Assembly: GCF_000332815.1 (NCBI RefSeq)
Contig: NZ_AOFD01000045.1
Coordinates: 1 to 36,441, forward strand
Length of the DNA: 36,441 bases
Reading direction: 5' to 3'
Origin: Arthrobacter nitrophenolicus
GTDB taxonomy: Bacteria; Actinomycetota; Actinomycetes; Actinomycetales; Micrococcaceae
The notes under the pieces are model-generated. The model ran no database searches, was not told the DNA's origin, and saw nothing but the letters and a program-made list of their open reading frames with translations. A program made the translations under genes and the position numbers. Position 1 is the stretch's first letter. Each line of letters begins with the position of its first letter. Shown piece by piece: positions 17,875-24,989 of the stretch.

Positions 17875-18876
17875 ATGTCTCCTTTATCCGGACCCGCCAC
17901 AACGTCATCAGCCGAAGAACGCAGCGCCCGCATCGCCGTCACGCTTTTCCCGCTTCTCATCCTTGCCGGCGGTGCCGTCGCACTTGCCGCACCCTCCGCG
18001 TTCACCGGACTGGGCCCCTGGATCAACCCCCTCCTGGGGCTCATCATGTTCGGCATGGGGCTGACGCTCACTCCCCCGGATTTCGCCGTCATCGCCAGGC
18101 GGCCCGTGCCGGTGGTCATCGGCGTGGTGGCCCAGTACGCCATCATGCCGTTCCTCGGCTGGCTTGTGGCCGCGGCACTCGGACTGCCTCCGGCGCTGGC
18201 CGCGGGCGTCATCCTGGTCGGCTGCTGCCCCGGCGGCACCGCGTCCAACGTGGTGTCCTACCTGGCCAAGGGCGACGTTGCCCTGTCCGTGGCAATGACC
18301 ACCGTGTCAACGCTGATCGCTCCGCTGCTGACGCCTGTGCTCGCCCTGTGGCTGGCCGGCCAGTACATGCCGGTGGACGCCGGTTCCATGGCCTGGTCCA
18401 TCGTCCAGATTGTCCTGTTCCCCGTCCTGCTGGGACTCCTAATGCGCGTCTTCCTGCCGCGCCTGGTCAACAAGGCCCTGCCCGCCCTGCCCTGGATTTC
18501 GGTCCTCGCCATCACCGTCGTGGTGGTTGCCGTGGTGTCCGCCAGCGCCAAAGCCATCTTCGCCGCCGGGCTGCTGGTCCTCGCCGCCGTCATCCTGCAC
18601 AACGGCCTGGGCTACGCCCTCGGGTACACCGCCGCCCGCCTCTTCAAGCTGCCGGTCCCGTCCCGGCGTACGACGGCGATCGAGGTCGGCATGCAGAATT
18701 CCGGCCTGGCAGCGGGGCTGGCACGGCAGTACCTGACCCCCGAGTCGGCGCTGCCCGGCGCCATCTTCTCCGTATGGCACAACGTGTCCGGCGCGCTCCT
18801 GGCCGCCTACTGGCGCCGCCGCGGAACCGCTGCCGCCCAGGACAGCGGCAAGGTCCCGGCCGCGGTGACGGAATAA
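17875..18876 (+). CDS. Bile acid:sodium symporter family transporter
   Basis: A 333-residue inner-membrane protein of the BASS/SBF family (sodium-coupled organic anion uptake). Start ATG 17875. Family hallmarks are LLGLIMFGMGLTLTPPDFAV in the first repeat, GVILVGCCPGGTASNVVSYL at the sodium-binding crossover (G-x-x-x-x-x-x-C-P-G-G-x-x-S-N), DVALSVAMTTVSTLIAPLLT, and AIEVGMQNSGLAAGLARQYL in the second repeat. About nine to ten hydrophobic helices are evident and the length is normal. Bacterial members carry pantoate, pyruvate-type or other organic acids rather than bile acids; which one applies here is unknown. It is divergent from the propeller gene and convergent with the cupin gene. Confidence 0.92.
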   Translation: MSPLSGPATTSSAEERSARIAVTLFPLLILAGGAVALAAPSAFTGLGPWINPLLGLIMFGMGLTLTPPDFAVIARRPVPVVIGVVAQYAIMPFLGWLVAAALGLPPALAAGVILVGCCPGGTASNVVSYLAKGDVALSVAMTTVSTLIAPLLTPVLALWLAGQYMPVDAGSMAWSIVQIVLFPVLLGLLMRVFLPRLVNKALPALPWISVLAITVVVVAVVSASAKAIFAAGLLVLAAVILHNGLGYALGYTAARLFKLPVPSRRTTAIEVGMQNSGLAAGLARQYLTPESALPGAIFSVWHNVSGALLAAYWRRRGTAAAQDSGKVPAAVTE

Positions 18877-18882
18877 GCAAAC

Positions 18883-18905
18883 GCCCGGCGCCGCCGTCGC
18901 ACTGA
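18883..18905 (-). repeat. Dispersed intergenic motif, copy e (reverse orientation)
   Basis: On the reverse strand this reads TTCAGTGCGACGGCGGCGCC, then GGG, matching the CAG-x-GTaCGACGGCGGC pattern of the other copies. It sits between the convergent symporter and cupin genes. Confidence 0.4.
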
Positions 18906-18907
18906 AG

Positions 18908-19243
18908 TCACCGGTCGGTCTTGACCACCGTGAACAGGACCGCAGAGTCCTCCTCGGCCTCCAGGCTGTGCAGCCCGTCCGGGACGATCAGCAGGTCCCC
19001 GGCCTTGCCCTGCCAGGCCTCGCCGCCGGACTTCAGCCACACGGATCCCTTGATCACGTAGACCGTGGCCTCGCCCGGGTTCTGGTGCTCGCTCAGTTGG
19101 GTGCCGGCGCGGAAGGCCATCACGGTCTGCCGCAGCCTCTTTTCGTGGCCGCCGAACACGGTGTCGGAGGCCCGCCCGCTGGAGACCGCCGTGGCGGCCT
19201 CGAGTTGCTGGCGGGCCAGGGCGTCAATCGATATCTTCTGCAT
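18908..19243 (-). CDS. Single-domain cupin protein
   Basis: A 111-residue cytoplasmic beta-barrel (cupin_2 type). The start ATG is at 19243. Cupin motif 1 is recognisable around GTQLSEHQNPGEATVYVIKG (H-x-N-x-G-E-A-T in place of the usual H-x-H-x4-E), and motif 2 around GDLLIVPDGLHSLEAEEDS (P-x-x-x-x-H). One of the usual motif-1 histidines is replaced by Asn, so metal binding may be altered. Members include small regulators, isomerases and dioxygenase-like folds; nothing here specifies a substrate. It ends 31 bp from the convergent symporter gene. Confidence 0.83.
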   Translation of the reverse strand: MQKISIDALARQQLEAATAVSSGRASDTVFGGHEKRLRQTVMAFRAGTQLSEHQNPGEATVYVIKGSVWLKSGGEAWQGKAGDLLIVPDGLHSLEAEEDSAVLFTVVKTDR

Positions 19244-19323
19244 GCGGACACCGTACCCATGTGGCGGGGCCGGGGCCAGAGGCTGCCTCATCCGGCGCCC
19301 GTAATCTGCGCCGGGGCGCCGGA

Positions 19324-20193
19324 CTAGCGGAATGCCGGGATCAGAACCGGGGTGTTCTTCTTGTAGGCCTCGTAGTCGGGCTGGCCGCCCCACTTCTTGT
19401 CGGCCTTCTTCTCCAGGGGCGGGATGCCGCTGCCCTTGATGAGCAGGAACGCGACGAACACCGGGGACAGCAGGGCCACCCACTGCCAGCCTTCCAGCAC
19501 CGGAACGGCGATGATGAGCACGCCGATCCAGAGCACAATTTCGCCGAAGTAGTTCGGATGGCGGGACCTGGACCAGAGCCCGGTGGAAATGAATTTCCCC
19601 TCGTTGGCCGGGTCCGCCTTGAAGCGCCGCTTCTGGCTGTCTGCCGCGATCTCGATGCCGAAGCCGGCGGCCCACACCACAAAGCCGGCGAGCGCCCAGC
19701 CGTCCAGGGCCACGCGGGTGGCGGAGGTGATGGCGATCCAGGCTGCGGCGGCGGTGAGGACCACCCAGAGCCCCTGCAGTGTCCAGGTGTTCAGGAAGCG
19801 GAAGAATGAGGGCTTGAGCTCGTCGAACCGGTCGTCCTTGCCGTGCCTGCGGACGCGGCGGAACAGGAAGCTTCCCAGCCGTGCCGCCCATGCCACCACC
19901 ATGGCCGCGAGCAGCAGCGCCCGCGCATCCACGCCGGGGGTCAGCAGGACCAGCAGGACGGTGATGGAGATATAGGTCAGGGCGCCGGTGAGGTCGTAGT
20001 ACGTCTCGGTCTGCGCCTTGAAGGCCGGGATGAACGCCAGCCACTGGATCAGGAACGCGGCCGCCACCCCCAGCGCGAACAGGGGGAAGCCGCCCACCGC
20101 GGCGCCGCCCTGGGCACCCGCGACGGCGACGAGCACCCCCACCACCACCGCAACCAGCAGGATAATAAGCGCCTTGCGGTCTGCGTCCTTCAT
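19324..20193 (-). CDS. DUF1295 (steroid 5-alpha-reductase-like) membrane protein
   Basis: A 289-residue polytopic membrane protein of the DUF1295 family, related to isoprenylcysteine methyltransferases and steroid reductases. ATG 20193 was chosen over an upstream start because MKDADRKALIILLVAVVVGV places charge just before the first helix. About seven hydrophobic segments are visible. The C-terminal signature is strong: KFISTGLWSRSRHPNYFGEI (the S-R-x-P-N-Y-x-G-E motif that binds the nucleotide cofactor or SAM), then IKGSGIPPLEKKADKKW and YEAYKKNTPVLIP. The substrate is unknown, probably a lipid or hydrophobic ring compound. It is transcribed alone, upstream of the cupin gene in the same direction (80-bp gap), so the two may be cotranscribed. 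Confidence 0.9.
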   Translation of the reverse strand: MKDADRKALIILLVAVVVGVLVAVAGAQGGAAVGGFPLFALGVAAAFLIQWLAFIPAFKAQTETYYDLTGALTYISITVLLVLLTPGVDARALLLAAMVVAWAARLGSFLFRRVRRHGKDDRFDELKPSFFRFLNTWTLQGLWVVLTAAAAWIAITSATRVALDGWALAGFVVWAAGFGIEIAADSQKRRFKADPANEGKFISTGLWSRSRHPNYFGEIVLWIGVLIIAVPVLEGWQWVALLSPVFVAFLLIKGSGIPPLEKKADKKWGGQPDYEAYKKNTPVLIPAFR

Positions 20194-20279
20194 TCGATCC
20201 GTCCTCTTCCCTAAAGCTACGCGGCACACTGCCCACTAGGTCTTCGGAGCAGGAAGGCTGTTGTATGGGCCGTTGCGGG

Positions 20280-20311
20280 AAGGCACGACGGCGGCGCCCG
20301 CCGGGTGCCTT
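20280..20311 (-). terminator. Hairpin at the end of the GntR gene
   Basis: AAGGCAC (20280-20286) pairs with GTGCCTT (20305-20311), enclosing a GC-rich core with the CGACGGCGGC motif. It overlaps the stop codon of the reverse-strand GntR gene and would act on its transcript. No clear T-run follows. Confidence 0.4.
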
Positions 20312-21169
20312 ACCCGGCGCCCCGTTCAAGATCAGCCAGTTCCGATTCAAGCTGCCGGGTCAGGTTCCGCAGGCGCCGGAGGTGTTCTTCGGATAAGCGT
20401 CCAGGCTGCGATGTGACCTGCGCGTCCACGTCGAAGACGGTATTGGGGCTGTGCCAGACGTTGAACCATTCGAGGCCGTGGCCGAGCGCGTCGCGTGTTA
20501 CCCCTTGCAGCAGGAGCAGGGGTTCGCGGACGTTCGAGCTGAGTTTGTGAGCCAGGTCGGCATCTGCGGCCACCGCCTGGACCTGCCTGGGCCCTCCGGC
20601 CGATGGTAGCCGTGCTCGCGCATGAGGCCAAGCAGTGAGGCGTTCTCCAGCAGTTCCTTGGTGAAGTGCGGAAAGAGGTCGCGGGGAACCCAGGTCCTCA
20701 TGAATGCTACCGGGACGTCTTCCAGGTAGCGGATGCGTTCGATCTTCCACGTGTTCGTGGTGTTCAGGGCGTTCACCGCCGGCTCGGGCGGGGCCGCGTG
20801 CTCGACGGAAAGGACGTGGGTCCGGAGCCGCTGGCCGTGGGCGGCGGCCTGTTCGTCCAGCCCGCCGGCCCGCTGCAGATGCCGGCGCAGGACCGGGGCG
20901 GCGGCCACGACGCTGCCGCGGCCGCGCTGGCGGCGGATCAGTCCAAGGTCGGAGAGTCCGGACAACGCCTGGCGCACGACACTGCGGGAGACACCGAACT
21001 GTTTCTGGAGTTCCTCTTCGGTGGGAAGGGGCGACCCGGGCAGCAGGGGCCGTTCCACGATCTGCCGGTGCAGGATGTCCCGGATCTGCGCATGAAGGGG
21101 CGGGCCTTCCTCCCGGTTCAGGCCGTTGGCCCGCTCCCGGGGCTCTGCCCCGGCTGGTTGCACACTCAC
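20310..21169 (-). CDS. GntR family regulator (HutC/UTRA type), frame broken near 20600
   Basis: A one-component regulator of the adjacent sugar-acid operon. I chose GTG 21169 because AAAGGAG precedes it by 5 nt; the ATG at 21196 overlaps that site. The N-terminal winged helix reads PPLHAQIRDILHRQIVERPL, TEEELQKQFGVSRSVVRQAL and LGLIRRQRGRGSVV. A UTRA effector domain follows (NTWKIERIRYLEDVPVAFMR, TWVPRDLFP). The frame is lost after REHGYHR. Adding one base in the CC run at 20600-20601 restores AGGPRQVQAVAADADLAHKL, EPLLLLQGVTRDALG and the terminal WHSPNTVFDV, to a stop at 20310 (about 286 residues). The last 35 residues look like a coiled tail. It is divergent from the permease over a gap containing a perfect inverted repeat, which suggests it represses the operon until a sugar acid or phosphate binds. 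Confidence 0.86.
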
Positions 21170-21224
21170 ACTGACTCCTTTGCCGTTCGAGCACATCTTA
21201 GCCCGCAGTCCTGAATTCTCCTGC

Positions 21225-21254
21225 TTGACGGGTGATCCAAACCACAGGTAATGT
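21225..21254 (+). promoter_or_regulatory. Sigma-70-like promoter of the kdgT-RLP operon
   Basis: TTGACG (21225-21230) and TAATGT (21249-21254) are separated by 18 bp, close to the housekeeping consensus and unusually AT-rich for this DNA. Transcription would start about 60 bp before the permease ATG at 21320 (ribosome binding site AGAAAGG, 21305-21311). The candidate operator lies immediately downstream of the -10. Confidence 0.55.
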
Positions 21255-21255
21255 A

Positions 21256-21270
21256 CGTACTAATTGTACG
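21256..21270. promoter_or_regulatory. Candidate GntR operator CGTAC-N5-GTACG
   Basis: A perfect inverted repeat, CGTAC-TAATT-GTACG, preceded by an extra GTAC at 21253-21256. Dyads of this size with a short AT-rich centre are typical of GntR-family sites. It overlaps the predicted transcription start of the operon, a position suited to repression. Binding by the divergent GntR protein is inferred. Confidence 0.55.
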
Positions 21271-21319
21271 GACTTGCTCCGTCGACTGGAACATACAATG
21301 ACGTAGAAAGGTCGAGTAA

Positions 21320-22330
21320 ATGACACAGATGCACTTGAGGACCGGGCGCTCACGCTTCCCAATGTTTGCCGTCCTCCAAAAGGTCCCCGCAGGCATGATG
21401 CTGATCCCGCTCGTGCTGGGCGTGCTGATGAACACCTTCGCGCCCGAAGCCCTGAAAATAGGCGGCTTCACCACCGCGCTGTTCAAGGAGGGCGCCCTGA
21501 CGCTGATCGCCGTGCTGATCCTCGCCACCGGCGCACAGATCACCGGAAGCCACAGCGGCAAGGCCGCCGCCTCCACCACCACCGTGGTGCTGGTCTGCAA
21601 GACCCTGATCCCGGCCACGATTGCCGTGATCCTGGGCCTGATGGTCGGCATCGACGGCATCGCAGGCGTATCGATCCTGGCGATGCTGGCAATCTTCGGC
21701 AACAGCAACGGCGCCCTGTGGCTGGCGTTCGCCGGCCAGTACGGCGACGAACGGGACGAGGGCGCCTACGTCGCCAGCGCCTTTGATGACGGGCCGTTCC
21801 TGGCCCTGATCTTCCTGGGCGCATCCGGGCTGGGCGACATCCCGGTACTCGCCTTTGCCGCGGCACTGATCCCGTTCATCATCGGCCTGATCATCGGCGC
21901 CGTGGACCGCGAGTGGACGAAGGCCCTGGACCACGTGCCGAACATCGTGATCCCCTTCATGTCCTTCGCAGTTGGCACCGGCATCAACCTCAAAACCGTG
22001 CTCACCGGCGGTTTCGCCGGGATCTTCCTCGGGTTGATCGTAGTCGTGTTCACCGGAGGCCTGACCTATCTCGGGTACCGGTTCATCCTTCGCCGGGGCT
22101 CCAAGAGCGGCATCGGTTTCGCCGCCGGCACCACGGCCGGCAACGCCGTCGCCGTCCCTGCGGTGGTCGCCGTCGCGGACCCGAGGTTCGAACCCTTCGT
22201 CGCCTCCGCCTCAGCCCAGGCCGCCACCGCCGTCCTCGTGACAGCGCTTCTCGCCCCGATCGTCGCGTCCTGGGCCCTGAAGCGGGCCGGGGGCCTGCAG
22301 CCGGCCGACCCGGTCATCGCCGCAGTCTGA
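21320..22330 (+). CDS. 2-keto-3-deoxygluconate permease family (KdgT) transporter
   Basis: A 336-residue inner-membrane carrier of the KdgT family, which imports acidic sugars by proton symport. From ATG 21320: VPAGMMLIPLVLGVLMNTFA, FKEGALTLIAVLILATGAQI, ILAMLAIFGNSNGALWLAFA then GQYGDERDEGAY, and AFDDGPFLALIFLGASGL (the D-D-G-P-F motif). Ten or so helices end near SAQAATAVLVTALLAPIVAS. N-S-N-G-x-L/x-L, Y-G-D-E and D-G-P-F are family marks I recognise. It is first in the operon, so it probably brings in the substrate of the downstream enzymes. Homology alone cannot choose between a keto-deoxy sugar acid and a four- or five-carbon aldonate such as apionate, threonate or erythronate. Confidence 0.9.
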   Translation: MTQMHLRTGRSRFPMFAVLQKVPAGMMLIPLVLGVLMNTFAPEALKIGGFTTALFKEGALTLIAVLILATGAQITGSHSGKAAASTTTVVLVCKTLIPATIAVILGLMVGIDGIAGVSILAMLAIFGNSNGALWLAFAGQYGDERDEGAYVASAFDDGPFLALIFLGASGLGDIPVLAFAAALIPFIIGLIIGAVDREWTKALDHVPNIVIPFMSFAVGTGINLKTVLTGGFAGIFLGLIVVVFTGGLTYLGYRFILRRGSKSGIGFAAGTTAGNAVAVPAVVAVADPRFEPFVASASAQAATAVLVTALLAPIVASWALKRAGGLQPADPVIAAV

Positions 22331-22368
22331 ACCTTTCCTTGCACATCCCCTTCCTGGACGGAGAACCC

Positions 22369-23635
22369 ATGCGCGACCCGCGCTCGGTGCGCTGCACCTA
22401 CTTACCTAGAGTCCGAAATCGACCCCGAAAAGGCCGCAGCGATCATGGCCGGCGAGCAGTCCAGCGGCACGTTCCTGCCGGTCCCCGGTGAGTCAGCCCG
22501 GATCCGTGAACGGCACGCCGCACGCATCTCGAACGTGCAGGAGCTCGGTTTTTGCCGGCCCTCCCTGCCTTCACGGTCAACCCCGGAAAAAGTCCGGGCT
22601 GCCCTTGTCACCGTCGATTTCCCCATGGAGAACGTCGGCACGGACCTGGCCACCCTGCAGACCGCCATCGCCGGCAACCTCTTCGAACTGGGCGATCTCT
22701 ACGCCTGCCGCCTGCAGGACGTAGCCCTGCCCGAAGACTTCGTCGCCGCCCACCCCGGCCCGGCATTCGGCATCGAAGGGACCCGCAAACTCATCAGCGA
22801 CGTCCAGGGCGTCATGGTGGGCACCATCGTCAAGCCCAACGTCGGACTCTCCGAAGAGGAGTTCCGGCTCGTGGTCCGCGACCTGGCGATGGCCTCCATT
22901 GACCTGATCAAAGACGACGAACTGATGACCGACCCCGCGTACCTGCCCCTGGAACGCCGGGTCGCCGTCGCCACCGAAGAAATCCGCGCCGCCGAGCAGG
23001 TCACCGGCCACGCCACCATGTACGCCTTCAACATCACCGGCGACCTCGCCGGCCTGCGCAAACGCCACGACCTCGTCGTCGAAGCCGGCGGCCGCTGCGT
23101 GATGCTGAACATCCCGGTCATGGGCCTGCCCGCCCTGGCCATGCTGCGCAGCTTCGCCGAAGTCCCCATCCACGGCCACCGCGCCGGGCTCGCCGCATCG
23201 ATGCGGTCCAAGGCCCTGGGTATGGATTACCGGGTCTGGCAGCAGATGGCCCGCCTCGCCGGCGCCGACCACCTGCACGCCAGCGGACTGGGCAGCAAGT
23301 TCTACGAACTGGACGAAGAGGTGGCCGCAAACATCCGCAGCCTGCTCGAACCCCTGGGAGAGACCATCGCACCGCTGCCCGTCCTGTCCTCCGGCCAAAA
23401 CGTCACCACCCCAGGGCCCACCTTCGAAGCCGTCGGCTCAACGGACCTGATGATGCTCGCCGGCGGCGGCGTCGCCGCCCACCCCGACGGCCCCGGCGCC
23501 GGGGTGCGCAGCCTGCGCCAGGCCTGGGAAGCAGCCGTGGACGGAATCCCCCTCAAGGCGGCAGCCGACAAACTCGCCTCAACGGGGGACAATGCACTCC
23601 TGCACGCAGTTCAAGCCTTCGCGAAAGGTGCCTGA
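22369..23635 (+). CDS. RuBisCO-like protein (form IV, Oia-type), frame broken near 22405
   Basis: A homologue of the RuBisCO large subunit that lacks the full CO2-fixing set. ATG 22369 (GGAG upstream) gives MRDPRSVRCTYL. Removing one extra C at 22405 (tta-c-cta-gag) continues into LESEIDPEKAAAIMAGEQSS and the main frame, about 421 residues. The frame without correction would lose about 25 N-terminal residues. Seen (corrected numbering): GEQSSGTF; GTIVKPNVGLS (Lys155); LIKDDE (Lys181 for carbamylation, Asp183/Glu184 for metal); IHGHRAG (His268, His270); SSGQNV near 340 (phosphate/loop region). RLPs next to DUF1537 kinases are known as 3-oxo-isoapionate-4-phosphate decarboxylase (OiaX) or transcarboxylase/hydrolase (OiaT). 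Both cleave or decarboxylate a phosphorylated 3-oxo acid. Which reaction applies here is open. Confidence 0.88.
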
Positions 23636-23636
23636 C

Positions 23637-24935
23637 ATGCCCGCGTTCGGTTTCGTCGCCGACGACCTCACCGGAGCCGCCGACGTCCTGGCCCAGTCCC
23701 ACCGCTACGGCCTCGAAGCTGTCCTTGTCATCGGGGACGGGCCGCTGCCCGGCGATGCTGACGTCGTCGGCATCGCCGGGCCCTCCAGGTCCCTGGCTGG
23801 GGAAGCCTTCGACGCCCTGGTCCGCAGGGACCTGGCAGGCATCGCACCGCTGAACCTGGAGGTGCTGCTCTACAAGGTCTGCTCCACCTTCGACAGCTCC
23901 ACCACCGTCGGCAGCATCGGCCGCGGGATCCAGCTTCTCCATGAGCAGTTTCCCCTTCACGGCCCGATCCCTGTGGTCCCGGCCCAGCCGGGGTTCGGCC
24001 GGTACACCGCTTTCAGCAACCACTACGCGACCTACGCCGGAAAGACCTACCGGCTGGACCGCCACCCCGTTATGTCCCGGCACCCCTCCACCCCCATGGC
24101 CGAAGGCGACCTGCGCCGGGTCCTCGCCGAACAGCTCGGCAGCGCCCGGGAACCGGACGCGATCCACCTGCCCGCCTACGACGACGGCACCTTCAAGGAC
24201 GCCTGGGCGGACCGCCGGCGGGACCTTGGCGCGCAGGCCTTCGTCGTCGATGCCGTGGACGAGCACCACATGGACGCCGTCGCCGAAGCCCTCACCCGGG
24301 AAGAGCACGGCCACGGGCCCTCCATCGTCGTAGGATCAGGCGGCATCATGGCAGCCCTGGCACGCACTGTCTCCGACCACGCCCCACGCACCCCCGGACC
24401 ACAGCGGCCCTCGGGACCCGTCCTTGCCGTCAGCGCCTCAGCCTCCAGCACCACAGCCGAGCAGATCAACGACGCCCTCACCCACGGCTGGGAAGACGTC
24501 CCCGTCCCTGCCGACCTGCTGCAGCGCCACGACCCGGCGGCCGTGGCAGCCCTGGACCGGCGCGTTTCCGCAGCCCTGCAAAAGGGCCGGAACGTCGTCG
24601 TCCACACCACCCGCGGCGCTGCGGACCCACGCTACGGAACTGCCGCACCCTTGGACGCCGGCTACGTGGGCGCGCTGATCGGCGGCGTCGCCGCACGGAT
24701 GGCCGGCGCCGGGCTCACCCGCGACATCGCAGTCTGTGGCGGCGATACCTCCAGCCACGCACTCATCGCCATGGGTGTCCGCGAACTCCGGGTCTCCGAC
24801 CAGTTCGTCACCGCAGGGCCGATCCTGCAGCCCGACGGCGCCTCCGCCGTCGCCGGCTGCCGGCTCGTCCTCAAGGGCGGCCAGGTGGGCCCCACGGACA
24901 TCCTGCGCCGCTTCGCCGGCCAAACCGCCAGCTAG
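23637..24935 (+). CDS. DUF1537 acid-sugar kinase (OiaK-like)
   Basis: A 432-residue cytoplasmic kinase of the four-carbon acid sugar kinase family (formerly DUF1537). It phosphorylates threonate, erythronate, 3-oxo-isoapionate and related acids with ATP. ATG 23637 lies one nt after the RLP stop (23633-23635), indicating translational coupling. The N-terminal substrate domain begins FGFVADDLTGAADVLAQS (D-D-x-T-G-A motif), with YKVCSTFDSSTTVGSIGRGI and PVVPAQPGFGRYT. The C-terminal nucleotide domain holds LAVSASASSTTAEQI, AVCGGDTSSHALIAMG (G-G-D-T-S), AGPILQPDG and LKGGQVGPTDIL (K-G-G-Q-x-G), all family signatures. With the RLP, it would make the 4-phosphate that the RLP acts on. The substrate is probably a 3-oxo branched or straight C5/C4 acid made by the dehydrogenase. 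Confidence 0.9.
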   Translation: MPAFGFVADDLTGAADVLAQSHRYGLEAVLVIGDGPLPGDADVVGIAGPSRSLAGEAFDALVRRDLAGIAPLNLEVLLYKVCSTFDSSTTVGSIGRGIQLLHEQFPLHGPIPVVPAQPGFGRYTAFSNHYATYAGKTYRLDRHPVMSRHPSTPMAEGDLRRVLAEQLGSAREPDAIHLPAYDDGTFKDAWADRRRDLGAQAFVVDAVDEHHMDAVAEALTREEHGHGPSIVVGSGGIMAALARTVSDHAPRTPGPQRPSGPVLAVSASASSTTAEQINDALTHGWEDVPVPADLLQRHDPAAVAALDRRVSAALQKGRNVVVHTTRGAADPRYGTAAPLDAGYVGALIGGVAARMAGAGLTRDIAVCGGDTSSHALIAMGVRELRVSDQFVTAGPILQPDGASAVAGCRLVLKGGQVGPTDILRRFAGQTAS

Positions 24936-24989
24936 AACCCACAAATAATTGCTCCACGCATCACCAGAACTAACGAAAGGCGGCCCCCA

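Noticed and set aside
22445..23635. RLP as a true CO2-fixing RuBisCO
   Set aside because: The K-D-D-E site is present, but loop regions differ (SSGQNV and HASGLGSKF regions) and there is no small subunit or phosphoribulokinase; the context is sugar-acid catabolism.
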